DNA from: UKL13-2 sp044229235
GTDB taxonomy: Bacteria > Pseudomonadota > Gammaproteobacteria > Burkholderiales > Usitatibacteraceae
DNA length: 64,000 nucleotides
Assembly (NCBI GenBank): GCA_044229235.1
Contig: JBGATH010000023.1
Span: 1 to 64,000, forward strand
Direction: 5' to 3'
Position numbers and translations under genes: made by a program. Below the pieces are notes generated by a model that was not told where the DNA came from, searched no databases, and was given only the letters and a program-made list of their open reading frames with translations. This document shows, one piece after another, positions 1 through 8,248 of the stretch (its first letter is position 1; each line of letters begins with the position of its first letter).

Positions 1-1
1 G

Positions 2-127
2 CGCAACGTCACCCAGGCTAAGCTCGATTGGGTCGCCGAAGAACTCAACAACCGCATACGCTACCGCCTCGGTTGGCAAAGCCCGAACGAGCTACTATCC
101 CGAATGACCGCCGCAACGACAAGTTGA
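2..127 (+). pseudogene. IS30-family transposase, C-terminal end only
   Basis: This is the last 41 codons of an open frame that enters from the left edge and stops at 125-127. The peptide carries the pattern LDWVAEELNNRIRYRLGW followed by SPNELL. That matches the end of the DDE integrase core of IS30-type transposases, where ELNNRPRK.LG(W/F)(K/R)TP.E is the usual tail. It is cut by the window boundary, so I cannot tell whether the complete element is intact. No confident terminal inverted repeat was identified in the 60 bases that follow. Confidence 0.75.
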
Positions 128-186
128 ATGCCAACCTACCTAAATGGCCCGGGCGCCGCGCCAGTGCTAGTGTTTCATGTTCGGTG

Positions 187-360
187 AACTTCTATTGATG
201 CGGCAATTAATTATGTTGCTGCGAAAAATTCCCCTCCCCGGCGAAGGCCGGGGCCCAATTTCGCCTTTATACAGTGTGTAACTTGGACCCCGGCCTTCGC
301 CGGGGAAGGAACTTGCATGAGCCTTTTTCAACATGTTTATCGCCGGAGCAATAGAAACTT
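187..360 (-). repeat. MITE-like inverted-repeat element, copy 1
   Basis: About 174 bp bounded by AACTTCTATTG on the left and CAATAGAAACTT on the right, with a long internal palindrome (CCCCGGCGAAGGCCGGGG against its complement) flanking a unique centre. It is close to the reverse complement of the copy at 45710-45882, and the centre, including TATACAGTGTGTAAC, is identical in both. Diverged copies lie at 39168-39313 and 58321-58492. It has no coding capacity. The adjacent bases to about 377 (CATTTCCGTTCGCCCTG) recur beside the fourth copy and partly beside the second, so the element may extend further on this side. Confidence 0.8.
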
Positions 361-456
361 CATTTCCGTTCGCCCTGAGGTATCGAAGGGCCTTGCAGCA
401 CTAGTTGAATCAAATTCTTAAAGTGAATGTTCTTCGATACGCGAAGCGTGCCCTGT

Positions 457-477
457 CCTGAGGTAGCGAAGGATCAG
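457..477 (+). repeat. Short dispersed repeat, 21 bp
   Basis: CTGAGGTAGCGAAGGATCA and its flanking bases recur exactly at 58284-58304 beside the fourth inverted-repeat element. A related CCCTGAGGTATCGAAGGG lies at about 373-390. In both places the repeat is next to the GCGAACGG sequence that borders the larger element, so it may be an outer part of that element family. Confidence 0.6.
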
Positions 478-607
478 CACGAACGGAGGTAAACAAAGTT
501 CCCTTCGCCTCGATCGGCGCGCGCCTCGGCCAGGTTCGCCCGGCGAGTGAGAAAATCAGTAATCGCAACGCACGCGAACGCAGCCAGTTCGCAGCCCGGG
601 AGCAAAA

Positions 608-1891
608 GTGTCAGCAACACAACAGCACGTGGTGATCATCGGTGGCGGCTTCGGCGGCCTGTGGGCGGCGCGTGGCCTCGCGTCGGCACCGGTGCGCATC
701 ACGCTGGTGGACCGGGCCAACCATCACCTGTTCCAGCCGCTGCTGTATCAGGTCGCAACGGCCGGCCTGTCGGCGCCTGACATTTCCGCGCCACTGCGAC
801 ACATCCTGCGCGACCAGGAAAATATCGCGGTTCGCCTCAGCAACGTGACGCACATCGACGTTACCGCACGCCGCGTCGACGTGGAAGGAAGCGAAGCGCT
901 GCACTACGACACGCTGATTGTGGCGACTGGTGCCACCCATGCCTACTTCGGCAACGATGCCTGGGCGCCGCATGCGCCGGGCTTGAAAACACTGCCGGAT
1001 GCGCTGCACATTCGCCAGCGCATCTTGCTGGCCTTCGAGCGCGCCGAAATTGCCGCCACCGAAAAAGAACGGCAGGCCTGCCTGCATTTCGCCATCGTCG
1101 GCGCCGGCCCCACCGGTGTGGAACTGGCCGGCACGCTGGCCGAGATCGCGCGCCACACCCTGGCCCGCGAGTTTCGACACATCGATCCGCGCAGCGCCAC
1201 GGTGCGGCTCATAGAAGCCGGGCCGCGTGTGCTGGCGACGTTTCCCCCGGAACTGTCCGCCAAGGCGGCGCGGCATCTGGCCGATCTCGGTGTGGAGGTC
1301 GTCTGCGGCAGCCCGGTGACGCAGATCGATGAGCGCGGTTACCAACTGGCCGGCGCGCGCATCGGTTGCCGCACCATACTTTGGGCGGCGGGCGTTGCCG
1401 CTTCGCCGCTGGGCGCGTCGCTGCCGGGGTCGCGCGATCGCGCCGGTCGCGTGCTGGTCGGCCCCGACCTGAGTATTGCCAATCACCCGGAAGTGTTTGT
1501 GGTGGGTGACCTGGCATCGCTGCAGCAGGACGGAAAACCGGTACCCGGCATCGCGCCGGCAGCCAAACAAATGGGCACCTATGTCGCCGCGGTCATCCGC
1601 AAGCGCCTCGCCGGTTCAGCGCCGCGCGAGCCGTTTCGCTACATCGATTACGGCAACCTTGCCACCATCGGGCGCATGGCAGCGGTGGTGGATTTGCGCG
1701 GATTGAAATTCTCGGGGTTGCTGGCCTGGTGGTTCTGGCTGGCCGCACACGTATTCTTCCTCATCGGTTTTCGCAACCGCTTCGTGGTGCTGATCAACTG
1801 GGCGTTCTCGTACTGGACCTACCAGCGCAGCGCGCGGATCATGCTCGATGATGCTGGTGCGGGCCGTGGCGCACCCCCTGCGCAGAAATAG
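608..1891 (+). CDS. ndh: Type II NADH dehydrogenase (NAD(P)/FAD-dependent oxidoreductase)
   Basis: A 427-residue single-subunit NADH:quinone oxidoreductase, expected to pass electrons from NADH through FAD to membrane quinone without pumping protons. The N-terminus has the FAD-binding Rossmann motif GGGFGG (residues 12-17). A second dinucleotide fold begins at GAGPTGVELAG around residue 165. WAAGVAAS and the later VVGDLAS segment are typical of the family. The C-terminal 60 residues are rich in Trp, Phe and Leu (for example LLAWWFWLAAHVFFLIGF) and would anchor the enzyme to the inner membrane. The start is GTG, preceded by GGGAG. The gene ends 14 bp from a convergent gene. Length and motif order fit Ndh; a sulfide:quinone reductase is less likely because the characteristic cysteines are absent. 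Confidence 0.9.
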   Translation: MSATQQHVVIIGGGFGGLWAARGLASAPVRITLVDRANHHLFQPLLYQVATAGLSAPDISAPLRHILRDQENIAVRLSNVTHIDVTARRVDVEGSEALHYDTLIVATGATHAYFGNDAWAPHAPGLKTLPDALHIRQRILLAFERAEIAATEKERQACLHFAIVGAGPTGVELAGTLAEIARHTLAREFRHIDPRSATVRLIEAGPRVLATFPPELSAKAARHLADLGVEVVCGSPVTQIDERGYQLAGARIGCRTILWAAGVAASPLGASLPGSRDRAGRVLVGPDLSIANHPEVFVVGDLASLQQDGKPVPGIAPAAKQMGTYVAAVIRKRLAGSAPREPFRYIDYGNLATIGRMAAVVDLRGLKFSGLLAWWFWLAAHVFFLIGFRNRFVVLINWAFSYWTYQRSARIMLDDAGAGRGAPPAQK

Positions 1892-1905
1892 CCTTTGACG
1901 TGGCC

Positions 1906-2424
1906 TCAGGCCTGAACGAAGGTCGTGACCTTGCGGCGCGAACGTTCGCGCAATGAACACTCACGCAACTGGTCCGCCAGTTTTTCCAGCTCCGGGATGC
2001 CATAGATGATGACCGTGGCGAAGCTCGCATCCGACGACCGAAGGTGCAGCAGGCAGTGGCCGGCGAGGCGCATGCCCAGCGGCTTGTGAATGTCGAAGTG
2101 ATCGATGCGGAACAGTTCAAGGCTGTCCTTGGTCTTGGACAGGATGCCGCGCTCGATGCGGATGCGCTGGCTGGTGATTTCGTAGTGCGTATCGAGCCGC
2201 TGGAACCAATAGAAAATCCACGCGATGCCGAGCGTGAACACCACGCCGATCCATTGCCACACGCTGACGATCACCGCCGGGCGGCCGGCAAACAGCACGG
2301 TCTCGTGCTCCGCCTCGCGCGACGCGGCGAACGCCGCCAGGTCGGTATTGCAGAAGCGGCACTTGATGGCAACGGCCTTGATGGTTTCGCCGCAGACGGG
2401 ACAGGCTTTGGTGTCATCACTCAT
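1906..2424 (-). CDS. Zinc-ribbon and bacterial PH domain membrane protein
   Basis: A 172-residue protein. The N-terminus is a zinc ribbon with Cys pairs at residues 8/11 and 22/25. A hydrophobic stretch rich in Trp and Ile (VWQWIGVVFTLGIAWIFYWF) follows and probably forms one or two membrane segments. The rest, including HYEITSQRIRIERGILSK and a FRIDHFDI segment, matches the bacterial PH (DUF304/bPH_2) fold. The ATG at 2424 is chosen because GAGG sits six bases before it; an ATG two codons upstream overlaps that Shine-Dalgarno. The cellular role of such proteins is generally unknown. It is convergent with ndh. Confidence 0.8.
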   Translation of the reverse strand: MSDDTKACPVCGETIKAVAIKCRFCNTDLAAFAASREAEHETVLFAGRPAVIVSVWQWIGVVFTLGIAWIFYWFQRLDTHYEITSQRIRIERGILSKTKDSLELFRIDHFDIHKPLGMRLAGHCLLHLRSSDASFATVIIYGIPELEKLADQLRECSLRERSRRKVTTFVQA

Positions 2425-2624
2425 GGTCATCCTCGAACATTGGCCGGCCGCGAAGGCAGCCGCAGGTAAAGCCAAGCGCGAAGTATGCGGCAATGCCGGC
2501 GCAACCGGCAGCGCGCAGCAGTCGTCGCTGGTCCGCGTGGCAAGGGGATTCGTCGCAACCCGGCTGCGCCGCGGGCGGGATGCCGACAGAATGCATGCAT
2601 GCAAATTAGCGGATTGAGACCGGC

Positions 2625-3623
2625 ATGAACTGGGAACTGATCGGCTGGCTGGCAATGGGCGCGAGCGGCCTGGTAATCATTGCGGCATTTTTCGCGCGCC
2701 GAAGCGTGGCGCGCGCGGGCATTGCCGCTGAAGGCCGCGCCGGCACGCCACTGCAAAGCTGGCTGGAAATTGCCTGGCCGGTACTGTTCGTCAGTGCCAT
2801 GGGCATGCTGGCGCTGAAGGAGCTCATCTCTTTCCCCGCGGTGCTGCTGCTGGCCAGCGTGCTCACCGGTTGCATCTGGGGTGCCGACCGAGTACTGCTC
2901 AAAGGGAAACGCGGCAATGCGCCCGAACCGGCGCTGGTGGAAATGTCGCGCAGCTTCTTCCCGGTGATCGTCATCATCTTCCTGCTACGATCGTTCCTTT
3001 ACGAGCCGTTCAAGATTCCCTCCGAGTCGATGCTGCCGACCCTGCACGTGGGTGACTTCATCCTCGTCAACAAATTCACCTACGGCGTTCGCCTGCCGGT
3101 GGCCAATACCAAGCTTAGCGATGGCAGCCCGCAGCGTGGCGACATCATGGTGTTCCGCCTGCCTGAGAACCCGGCCAAGGACCTGATCAAACGCGTGATC
3201 GGATTGCCGGGCGACACCATCTCCTACCTCAACAAGCAGCTCACCATCAATGGCAAGCTGGTCCAGCAGCGCCAACTCGGCGCCGTCACGGAAGTCGATG
3301 CGCAACTGGGCCTGCGCCGCGCCGATGCCGTCGAGGAAAAATTTGGCGAACGTGCGCACACCATCCTGCTCAATCCGGCCGCTCCCGGCGTGAACCCGGC
3401 CGGCGTGCGGCCGTTCCCGCAGCGCGAGCAGTGCCGATACCTCGCCGAGGGCTTCGTCTGCACGGTGCCGCCCGGCCACTACTTCATGATGGGCGACAAC
3501 CGCGACAACAGCGACGACAGTCGCTACTGGGGCTTCGTGCCTGATGCCAACATTGTCGGCAAGGCAGTGGGCATCTGGATGAATTTTTCCGAGCCCGGGC
3601 GCATCGGCAACGCCATTGAATGA
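2625..3623 (+). CDS. lepB: Signal peptidase I
   Basis: A 332-residue inner-membrane serine protease that removes Sec and Tat signal peptides. Three or four hydrophobic segments precede the catalytic region. Box B is IPSESMLPT, with catalytic Ser135. Box D is IKRVIGLPGD, with the general base Lys189. Box E is GDNRDNSDDSRYWGFV. An insertion of about 45 residues between boxes D and E, containing a Cys pair (ECRYLAEGFVC-like), resembles the larger proteobacterial enzymes. The usual lepA and rnc neighbours are absent, so this gene is either relocated or one of two copies. The downstream 390 bp hold no gene. Confidence 0.92.
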   Translation: MNWELIGWLAMGASGLVIIAAFFARRSVARAGIAAEGRAGTPLQSWLEIAWPVLFVSAMGMLALKELISFPAVLLLASVLTGCIWGADRVLLKGKRGNAPEPALVEMSRSFFPVIVIIFLLRSFLYEPFKIPSESMLPTLHVGDFILVNKFTYGVRLPVANTKLSDGSPQRGDIMVFRLPENPAKDLIKRVIGLPGDTISYLNKQLTINGKLVQQRQLGAVTEVDAQLGLRRADAVEEKFGERAHTILLNPAAPGVNPAGVRPFPQREQCRYLAEGFVCTVPPGHYFMMGDNRDNSDDSRYWGFVPDANIVGKAVGIWMNFSEPGRIGNAIE

Positions 3624-4014
3624 GGGTTGGTGGCGCGGCCGGTGATCGGTACGTGCCGCCTAATCCAGCCGACGAATGTCGTGGCCATCCCCGCCGATGC
3701 TGTTTCTCGTTGAAGTCCTCCCTTACGAATGCCGTGCTGACACGCCGGTATTCGCGGTTTCGTTGAGCGAGCGCAAGGGCCCCTCCCGTCCCCGGCATTA
3801 GATTGGGTGGTATGGAAGATGGGGTAAATGTGCGACGCGTTCGCCACTCATTCGTTGCTTCGCTGCTCGCCGGCCTTTGGGCGGGGCGCGTGCGCTTTGC
3901 CCGGTTGCGCCAGGCACGTGGCAGTTGTTCTGCCTACAGGTGGCCGCCGCGAACACGCAGCCGCCGCGCGGGAATGGTTGTGCTGCGACCAACACGAACG
4001 TCGAGGTTGACGCG
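3624..4014. other. Intergenic region with no recognised gene
   Basis: About 390 bp between lepB and the tandem hydrolase. Reading frames here have no Shine-Dalgarno, no family resemblance and atypical composition. I see no terminator hairpin or copy of either repeat family. A frame continuous with the downstream gene begins at 3877, but its extra residues look unstructured. Confidence 0.5.
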
Positions 4015-5817
4015 ATGAGCGCCGTGGTGCGGGATGCAGTCTATTTTGGCGACAGGTCAGCCCGGTTGTTTGGCTGGTATCACGTTGCGTCGCAAGCGCA
4101 GCCGAGGGACTGCGTCGCCGTCATTTGCAGCCCGATCGGTCCCGAGTACGGACCCTGCCATCGCACGGTGCGGCATCTTGCCGATGCGTTGGCGGAAAGC
4201 GGCATTGCCACGCTCAGGTTTGATTATCACGGCGTCGGCGACTCCATGGGCTCGGACCTTGACGAAGGTCGCCTGACGGCCTGGAAGGCCAGCATTCTGC
4301 AGGCGATCGGCTTTGCCAGAACGCAAAGCGGGCAACAGCACGTTTGTCTGGTCGGGATCGGGCTGGGCGCCACGCTCGCCGCGCTGGTTGCGGCCGAGGA
4401 AGCAATCGAACTGCTGGTGATGTGGAACCCGTGGGCGAGCGGCAAGGGTTTTCTGCGCCAGCAGCGCGCAATGTCGCTGGCAATCAGCCAGAACGAAAAT
4501 CTGCCCGAAGTTGCGCTGGAAAGCGCCGGTTGTGTTTACACGCAGGAAACGATTGCGGCGCTGGAAGGGCTCGACCTGCGGCAGCTGCGATTTGGCGTCG
4601 GCAGGCGAGTGCTGCTTGTCCAGCGCGATGACAAACCGACAGACAATACGTTGTCGCTGCATCTGGCCTCAATCGGGGTAACACACGATCGCGCCGCCTT
4701 GCCAGGATATGGCGCGATGACACGCGAGCCGCAGTTCACCGAGGTGCCAATCGTCGCCATTGGCCATGTGGTGGAATGGGTGGTTGCCAACAGTAGTCAG
4801 GTTGCGGCGGTTGCGGTGCCACTGCCTCGTGAACGTTTCAGCAGTATCGCGTTTCAGCCGGGCAACGACGCCAGCGGACAACCTTTCGAGGAAATCGTGT
4901 GCCGGTTTGGCGAACGCAACCAGCTGTTCGGCATACTCAGCCGACCGCGCATGGCGACCGGCGCCCCGGTCGTTGTCATGTTCAATGCCGGCAGCAACCA
5001 CCATGTCGGCGGCTTTCATCTTTACGTGAAGCTGGCCAGGAAGCTGGCCGCAGAGGGCTTCCCGTCGCTGCGTTTTGATATCGGCGGCATTGGCGACAGC
5101 GTGCTGCCGGCGGGCGAGCGGGAGAATCATCCCTATCCGCCCCACGCCCTGACTGACGCCGCACAGGTTTTCGACTACCTGCACCGGCAACACGGCTACC
5201 GCCGGATGGTGCCGCTGGGCCACTGCTCCGGCGCACATGCCGGTTTTCATGCCGGCCTCAACATTGCTTCGCACGAACTGGTGGAATTGATCCAGATAAA
5301 TCCGCTGGCCTTCTACTGGGAAGAGGGCATGAGTCTCGAGACGGCGGGTCAGGATCAGTTCGTGGCCGTCTCATACTACGGCCAGTCAGCGCGGAGCCTG
5401 GCCAAGTGGTCCAAGCTGTTGCGTGGCGATGTGAATTTGGCAAATCTGTTTCGTGTTGGGTTGAATCACGTCAACACCGTGCTGGTATCGCATCTGCAGG
5501 GTCTGCGCGAAATGGTCCCATTCGGCGGACGCACCAGGCTTGCCGCAGACCTGGACAAGTTGACGGCCATGCGACGCAACATCGCGTTTTTCATCGCTGA
5601 AGGCGATGCCGGCAACCTGATCCTCAAGTTCCAGGCAGGCCGCGCGATGGCACGTGGCATCAAGTCTGGGACGATTGCGCTGCACACCATCCCGGGCTCG
5701 GATCACACTTTCTCGCGCCTGGTCTGGCGCAATGATCTGGCGGAGAAAATCACGGCACACCTGCGCGCCAGGTATCCGGTCGTCACCAACGACCAGTCAA
5801 GTCAGTCTTCCGCGTGA
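4015..5817 (+). CDS. Tandem alpha/beta hydrolase-fold protein with unusual nucleophile positions
   Basis: A 600-residue protein made of two alpha/beta hydrolase domains, roughly residues 5-270 and 295-595. Both contain the oxyanion/turn pattern RFDxxGxGDS (RFDYHGVGDSMGSD and RFDIGGIGDSVL). In the first domain the nucleophile elbow reads GIGLG, with Gly116 where Ser is expected. In the second it reads GHCSG, with Cys404 at the nucleophile position. A candidate acid (AEGDAGN) and His (PGSDHTF) follow. The domains recall the two exosortase-associated hydrolases, which are normally separate genes, but no exosortase or PEP-CTERM gene is visible here. The ATG at 4015 has GAGG eight bases upstream. 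The 3' end overlaps the convergent acetyltransferase by 16 bp. Substrate unknown. Confidence 0.8.
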   Translation: MSAVVRDAVYFGDRSARLFGWYHVASQAQPRDCVAVICSPIGPEYGPCHRTVRHLADALAESGIATLRFDYHGVGDSMGSDLDEGRLTAWKASILQAIGFARTQSGQQHVCLVGIGLGATLAALVAAEEAIELLVMWNPWASGKGFLRQQRAMSLAISQNENLPEVALESAGCVYTQETIAALEGLDLRQLRFGVGRRVLLVQRDDKPTDNTLSLHLASIGVTHDRAALPGYGAMTREPQFTEVPIVAIGHVVEWVVANSSQVAAVAVPLPRERFSSIAFQPGNDASGQPFEEIVCRFGERNQLFGILSRPRMATGAPVVVMFNAGSNHHVGGFHLYVKLARKLAAEGFPSLRFDIGGIGDSVLPAGERENHPYPPHALTDAAQVFDYLHRQHGYRRMVPLGHCSGAHAGFHAGLNIASHELVELIQINPLAFYWEEGMSLETAGQDQFVAVSYYGQSARSLAKWSKLLRGDVNLANLFRVGLNHVNTVLVSHLQGLREMVPFGGRTRLAADLDKLTAMRRNIAFFIAEGDAGNLILKFQAGRAMARGIKSGTIALHTIPGSDHTFSRLVWRNDLAEKITAHLRARYPVVTNDQSSQSSA

Positions 5818-6362
5818 ACTGACGCCGGCGCCGGCAACAGCTCCGGCGCGACCAGCGCCTTGGTCATGCGCACCAGGTGCAGCGGCATGCGGACGCGGTC
5901 CGGCTGGGGAAAGTTGACGGTATCGCACGCGGCAAAGCCCAGGCCCGCATAAAACGCGAACAGCTCCACGCGCAGGTTGATGACGGTGAGGTCCAGATAG
6001 CTGCAACCGGCGCGGCGGCAGTAGTCCTCTACCGCAGCCACCAGCAACCGCGACAGGCCGCGACCCTGCGCGTCAGGTGCCACGGTCAGCATGCCGAGAT
6101 AGCCGCGCGGACCCGTCGCGATGGCGTAAACCGACCCGACCAGATGCGCCGGATCAGCAAGATCGGCGATGACAAGGAAGGTGCCCGTTTCGAACTTGGC
6201 CGCGATATCCGCCGCATTGGTGCGATCGCCCAGGATGCAGAACGCTTCGCAGATGTAGGCGAGATTGGTGATGCGCACGATCTCGGCGATGTCGCCCGCG
6301 ACGGCGGGGCGCACTGCGGGTCTGTGGCCGTTGGCGATGGCCACGGCAGGATCGATTTTCAT
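5802..6362 (-). CDS. GNAT-family N-acetyltransferase
   Basis: A 186-residue protein with one GNAT domain. The acetyl-CoA-binding motif A is clear at MLTVAPDAQGRGLSRLLV, followed by VEDYCRRAGCSYLDLTVI and FYAGLGFAACD, the usual beta5 and motif B regions. The substrate cannot be inferred. The start region RPAVAGDIAEIVRITNLAY is the normal N-terminal strand of the family. Its last codons overlap the convergent hydrolase gene. Confidence 0.85.
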   Translation of the reverse strand: MKIDPAVAIANGHRPAVRPAVAGDIAEIVRITNLAYICEAFCILGDRTNAADIAAKFETGTFLVIADLADPAHLVGSVYAIATGPRGYLGMLTVAPDAQGRGLSRLLVAAVEDYCRRAGCSYLDLTVINLRVELFAFYAGLGFAACDTVNFPQPDRVRMPLHLVRMTKALVAPELLPAPASVHAED

Positions 6363-6489
6363 GTTGTCGCCGGCAAGAATGATTGACCGGTATTTTGCGG
6401 CAGATTTGGCCAGGCCTCGCTGGCGGCCCCACCCGGTTTCCCGTTATGCTCTCGCGAGCGGTGCCGGCATTCATCAAAAGGGTTACTTC

Positions 6490-8148
6490 ATGTCCAGGAA
6501 TTACTCCGTCGCGTATCTCGGCTTGGTGTTGGCATTGGTCGTCGATCAACATTGCGAGGCGGCCGGCGTCACGCCCCCGGCACCGGCGGTTGATGCTGCG
6601 CAGTACTTCATTCACACTGCCGTCGAAGGCGACACCCTGATCGCGCTGGCCAATCGCTATCTGCTCAAGCGCCAGCAATGGCAGCCCCTGCAAAGGCTCA
6701 ACAAGATCGCCGACCCGAGGCGCATTCGCCCGGGCACGCCGATTCGCATTCCGATAGGCGACATGCGCACCGATGCCGCCGCCGCGACCGTGCAGGCCAC
6801 CACCGGGCCCGTGGAATCGACCGCCGGCCCATTGGTGGTCGGTTCCCCCTTGGGTGAGGGTGCCGGCATTAAGACCGGCGAGAACGGCTTTGTCACGTTG
6901 CGGCTCGCGGACGGCTCGACGCTGGTGGTGCAGTCCAAGTCGCAGGTGCGGCTCGATGTGGCGCGCACCCTGGCCAATTCCGGCGGCGTACCGCTGACGC
7001 GCGTCGGCCTGACCGGCGGGCGCGTCGAGGCCGATGTTGCCAAGCGCAGCGGCGCAGTCGGGCGCTTCGAGATTTCCACGCCCGCTGCCAACCTGGGGGT
7101 GCGTGGCACGCAGTTTCGCGTCAGCACCGACGGCAGCGGAAAATCCGCGCGTGGCGAGGTTGTGGAGGGCGTGGTGAATGTGGCTGCCACCGCGGTCGGT
7201 GAAGTGGCGCTGGATGTGAAGGCGGGTTATGGCACGCTGGTGGAATCGGGCAAAGCGCCGCTGCCGGCCGTGCGCCTGCTGGCCGCACCCGACCTGAGCA
7301 CGGCGCCCACCCTGCAGGAACGCATCCTGTTGCGCTTTCGCTTCAATCCGGTGACGGGCGCGACCGGATATCGCGCGCAGGTGGCAGCCGACAAGGCATT
7401 CACGCAGTTGCGCGCGGAAGGCACCTTTTCCACAGCCGAGGCGAAGTTCGGCGACCTTGCCGATGCCGGCTACTTCCTGCGGGTGCGCGCGATCGACGCC
7501 AATGGCATCGAGGGCAGTGACGCGGTCCTGCCCTTCAAGCTCAAGGCGCGGCCCGAGGCGCCATTCACGTCGGCGCCGCCCAACAAGGACAAATTCGCCG
7601 CCACCGCAGTGCGTTTCAGCTGGGCAAATGCACCGGAGGCCGCGACCTATCGCCTGCAGTTGGCGACAGCCCCGGTATTCACCGCGCCGCTCATCGACGA
7701 GGCCGGCATCAAGGGCAACGGCTTTGCGCCGACGCTGGCCGTAAAGCCGGGCGAATACTACTGGCGGGTGGCCAGTGTGCGCGCCGACGGTGACCAGGGG
7801 CCGTTCGGCGACGTGCAGTCCTTCACCGTCAAGTCCATTCCGGCTGCGCCCAATCCACCGAAGGAAGAGGGGGGCCGCGTCAAGTTCAGCTGGGGTGCGG
7901 AGCCCGGGCAGAAATTCGAATTCCAGCTGGCGCGCGATGCGCAGTTTGCGCAGCGCGTCAGCGAACTCAAGCTCGACCAGCCCGAAGTGACCATCGACAA
8001 GCCGGGTGAATCCGGCGTGTACTACATGCGCTACCGCGCTATCGATGCCGATGGCTTTGTCGGGCCGTACAGCAGCGCGCAAACGATTGAAGTGAAACCG
8101 AATTACTGGTGGCTGCTGCTGCTGTTGCTGATTCCCGTGGCGATGTAG
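6490..8148 (+). CDS. Secreted LysM-FecR-fibronectin-like protein
   Basis: A 552-residue exported protein. A signal peptide of about 25 residues is followed by a LysM domain (about 38-85; YFIHTAVEGDTLIALANRY with RIRPGTPIRIP). Next is a FecR-type domain (about 100-235; NLGVRGTQFRVS and the LADGSTLVVQSKSQVRLD pattern). Several fibronectin-like strands follow (repeated F.F...GATGYRAQVA / FSW..APEAATYRLQLA / KFSWGAEPGQKFEFQLA). The extreme C-terminus NYWWLLLLLLIPVAM is a short hydrophobic anchor. LysM suggests peptidoglycan binding. This FecR type lacks the anti-sigma arrangement: no sigma factor is nearby. The ATG has AAGGG upstream. Proteins of this layout are often next to adenylate cyclases or CHASE2 proteins, and a cyclase lies 1.2 kb downstream on the other strand. 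Confidence 0.85.
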   Translation: MSRNYSVAYLGLVLALVVDQHCEAAGVTPPAPAVDAAQYFIHTAVEGDTLIALANRYLLKRQQWQPLQRLNKIADPRRIRPGTPIRIPIGDMRTDAAAATVQATTGPVESTAGPLVVGSPLGEGAGIKTGENGFVTLRLADGSTLVVQSKSQVRLDVARTLANSGGVPLTRVGLTGGRVEADVAKRSGAVGRFEISTPAANLGVRGTQFRVSTDGSGKSARGEVVEGVVNVAATAVGEVALDVKAGYGTLVESGKAPLPAVRLLAAPDLSTAPTLQERILLRFRFNPVTGATGYRAQVAADKAFTQLRAEGTFSTAEAKFGDLADAGYFLRVRAIDANGIEGSDAVLPFKLKARPEAPFTSAPPNKDKFAATAVRFSWANAPEAATYRLQLATAPVFTAPLIDEAGIKGNGFAPTLAVKPGEYYWRVASVRADGDQGPFGDVQSFTVKSIPAAPNPPKEEGGRVKFSWGAEPGQKFEFQLARDAQFAQRVSELKLDQPEVTIDKPGESGVYYMRYRAIDADGFVGPYSSAQTIEVKPNYWWLLLLLLIPVAM

Positions 8149-8248
8149 TGCCGGGGCGTGACAACCGGAGGGCTGGTTGCGACGTTGAGTGCACATACCA
8201 AAAACAAACCCGCGCACATTTTCCGAAGTCACCCTCAAGGAGTTGGCA

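Noticed and set aside
146..180. Inverted partial copy of the hairpin repeat after the transposase tail
   Set aside because: The reverse complement resembles the left arm (GCACTGGCGCGG) only; too short to list as a copy, though it would be the sole one in the opposite orientation.
187..360. Possible CRISPR or terminator array in the palindromic region
   Set aside because: There are no regularly spaced direct repeats; the palindromes are one pair within a single element that recurs elsewhere as a unit.
611..1570. Long minus-strand open frame opposite ndh
   Set aside because: High-GC shadow frame; no ribosome site and composition rich in Arg/Gly/Gln, while the plus strand encodes a clear family member.
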